DNA from: JAJDIA01 sp031555145
GTDB taxonomy: Bacteria > Bacteroidota > Bacteroidia > Bacteroidales > Tannerellaceae
Assembly: GCA_031555145.1 (NCBI GenBank)
Contig: JAVBUR010000068.1
Span: 1 to 15,473, forward strand
Length of the DNA stretch: 15,473 bases
Direction: 5' to 3'
In this document: one piece after another, positions 14,964 to 15,473 of the stretch
Layout: every line of letters begins with the position of its first letter
How positions within the stretch are numbered: the first letter of the stretch is position 1
Notes under the pieces: model-generated
The model's database searches: none
Seen by the model: the letters and a program-made list of their open reading frames with translations, nothing else
Told to the model about the DNA's origin: nothing
Made by a program: the position numbers and the translations under genes

Positions 14964-15076
14964 GAGGCGCAGGCCTCACCCCGGCAAGACGCACGAGCCA
15001 GCACCGCGAGGCGCAGGCCTCAGCCGGTTGAGATGCACAAGCCAGCAGGCTGACATGCAGGCCTGGATTTGACGAG
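14964..15076. repeat. 44-bp direct repeats with hairpin core
   Basis: Unit 1 (14964-15007) and unit 2 (15008-15051) are adjacent and exactly 44 bp each. They share GAGGCGCAGGCCTCA at their starts and GCAC(G/A)AGCCAGCA near their ends, and a degenerate third unit begins at 15052 (GACATGCAGGCCTGG). The first unit's core TGAGGC-GCAG-GCCTCA is a 6-bp hairpin with a 4-nt loop; the second has 5 bp. Repeated extragenic palindrome-like behaviour is possible. Confidence 0.8.
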
Positions 15077-15113
15077 GTCTGCTTCCGATATCTCCCAATC
15101 GACGAATCGCCAC

Positions 15114-15145
15114 AAAAAAGAGAATGACGTTACTGAACGATTCTC
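15114..15145 (-). terminator. Minus-strand rho-independent terminator candidate
   Basis: Read on the minus strand: GAGAATCGTT, loop CAGT, AACG-(TC bulge)-ATTCTC, followed directly by six T. This is a 10-bp stem with a 2-nt bulge and a T run outside the stem, so it should stop a transcript coming from the right edge. No minus-strand gene is visible in the 328 bp upstream of it. Confidence 0.6.
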
Positions 15146-15177
15146 ATCGCGTTCGTTCACAAACACGATGACGTTTT

Positions 15178-15201
15178 AAAAAATCATAACGGTGATTTTT
15201 T
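15178..15201. terminator. AT-rich hairpin, possible weak bidirectional terminator
   Basis: AAAAAATCA (15178-15186) pairs with TGATTTTTT (15193-15201) around a 6-nt loop. Nine base pairs, but only one is G-C, so the stem is weak. The A and T runs would allow action on either strand. Confidence 0.35.
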
Positions 15202-15252
15202 TAGACAGACCGTGGTGTTTTTACCCCCTCCTCAGCGACTCTTCCTTTTTTT

Positions 15253-15299
15253 GAGTCCACCCTCCACCGCGCTGCCTGTCAGCGAATTACGGTGGACTC
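15253..15299. repeat. Large inverted repeat with nested hairpin, flanked by T and A runs
   Basis: GAGTCCACC (15253-15261) and GGTGGACTC (15291-15299) are a perfect 9-bp inverted repeat. Nested inside, CGCTG (15270-15274) pairs with CAGCG (15280-15284). A T7 run (15246-15252) precedes the left arm, and an A8 run (15305-15312) follows the right arm after TATAG, so the pairing can extend. Further CTCCAC motifs recur at 15262 onward and around 15312-15330. The run orientation is opposite to that of a terminator. Confidence 0.75.
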
Positions 15300-15381
15300 T
15301 ATAGAAAAAAAACTCCACGCTGACTCCACCGGAAAAATCGTAGAATCGGCGTCCCGACATCCACGGGTACACTTCCAAAAT

Positions 15382-15415
15382 CAATGTGTACACGTTGCTG
15401 AATCTAGGCCTAGAT
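15382..15415. promoter_or_regulatory. Two adjacent palindromes
   Basis: CAATGTGTACACGTTG (15382-15397) is a 16-bp palindrome with one mismatched pair. ATCTAGGCCTAGAT (15402-15415) is a perfect 14-bp palindrome. Their centres are 19 bp apart. Such dyads are typical of dimeric regulator or recombinase sites, but no cognate gene is visible. Confidence 0.4.
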
Positions 15416-15473
15416 GTCGTTGCAACAACGTCTAGATGCCGTTACAACAACATCCAGATGTCGATGAAACAAC
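15410..15473. repeat. 22-bp tandem repeat array, cut by the window edge
   Basis: Three consecutive units begin at 15410, 15432 and 15454, each of the form C(T/C)AGATG(T/C)CG followed by (T/A)T(G/A)-rich bases and CAACAAC or AACAAC; the third is cut at 20 bp. The unit length is not a multiple of three, which speaks against a protein repeat. There are no spacers, so it is not a CRISPR array. The first unit contains CGTTG-CAA-CAACG, a small dyad that decays in the later units. Confidence 0.85.

Larger units (their letters stand above)
14915..15473. other. Gene-free, repeat- and hairpin-rich region
   Basis: No convincing coding frame on either strand. At the right edge the three minus-strand frames each meet a stop within about 65 bp, and the plus-strand frame that stays open to the edge from 15344 has no early ATG. 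The region holds the separately listed 44-bp repeats, hairpins, inverted repeat, palindromes and 22-bp array. No TAnnTTTG promoter match was seen. Confidence 0.7.

Noticed and set aside
15410..15473. CRISPR array
   Set aside because: The 22-bp units are directly adjacent with no spacers, and no cas gene is present.

Overview
The window looks like a chromosomal segment from a member of the Bacteroidales, most likely Parabacteroides or a close relative; the genus is a guess from gene content and style. Evidence for the order: a SusC/SusD outer-membrane pair, a DUF1080 secreted protein, an ExbB-ExbD-TonB set joined to pdxJ and divergent from nadK, starts without clear Shine-Dalgarno sequences, and many matches to the Bacteroidetes -7 promoter element TAnnTTTG. 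Base composition is moderate except at the AT-rich susC leader and the repeat-rich right end.

Left part (1-7168, all minus strand). A tRNA operon (Gly-GCC, Leu-CAG, Leu-GAG cut by the window edge) has a consensus promoter at 265-295. To its right lies a three-gene unit transcribed helicase > MTA/SAH deaminase > purine nucleoside phosphorylase: a DEAD-box helicase with a DbpA-type RNA-binding tail, then two enzymes that could act in sequence on adenosine-type by-products of S-adenosylmethionine. Next comes a unit transcribed pdxJ > exbB > exbD > tonB-like > DJ-1/PfpI. It couples a vitamin B6 gene to a proton-motive-force transducer of the kind that powers TonB-dependent (SusC-type) transporters.

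Middle (7169-9550). From an 83-bp divergent promoter region, a CBS-CBS-ACT-like protein and NAD kinase run to the right. The nadK stop codon abuts the stop codon of the convergent DUF1080 gene with no base between them.

Right part (9551-14914). DUF1080 and the susC/susD pair are divergent. The susC promoter is about 370 bp upstream of the start, and the leader contains an imperfect tandem duplication (about 140 and 150 bp) running up to the susC start codon, with short leader ORFs. The susCD unit ends at a strong 18-bp hairpin terminator. There is no sigma/anti-sigma pair, sensor or glycoside hydrolase of a standard family in the window, so this is a minimal or orphan uptake locus whose substrate cannot be read from sequence.

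Far right (14915-15473). I see no gene. The region holds 44-bp direct repeats with a hairpin core, a minus-strand terminator overlapped by alternative hairpins, a large inverted repeat flanked by T and A runs, perfect or near-perfect palindromes, and a 22-bp tandem array running off the window. The most unusual items are the duplicated susC leader and this structured gene-free end.
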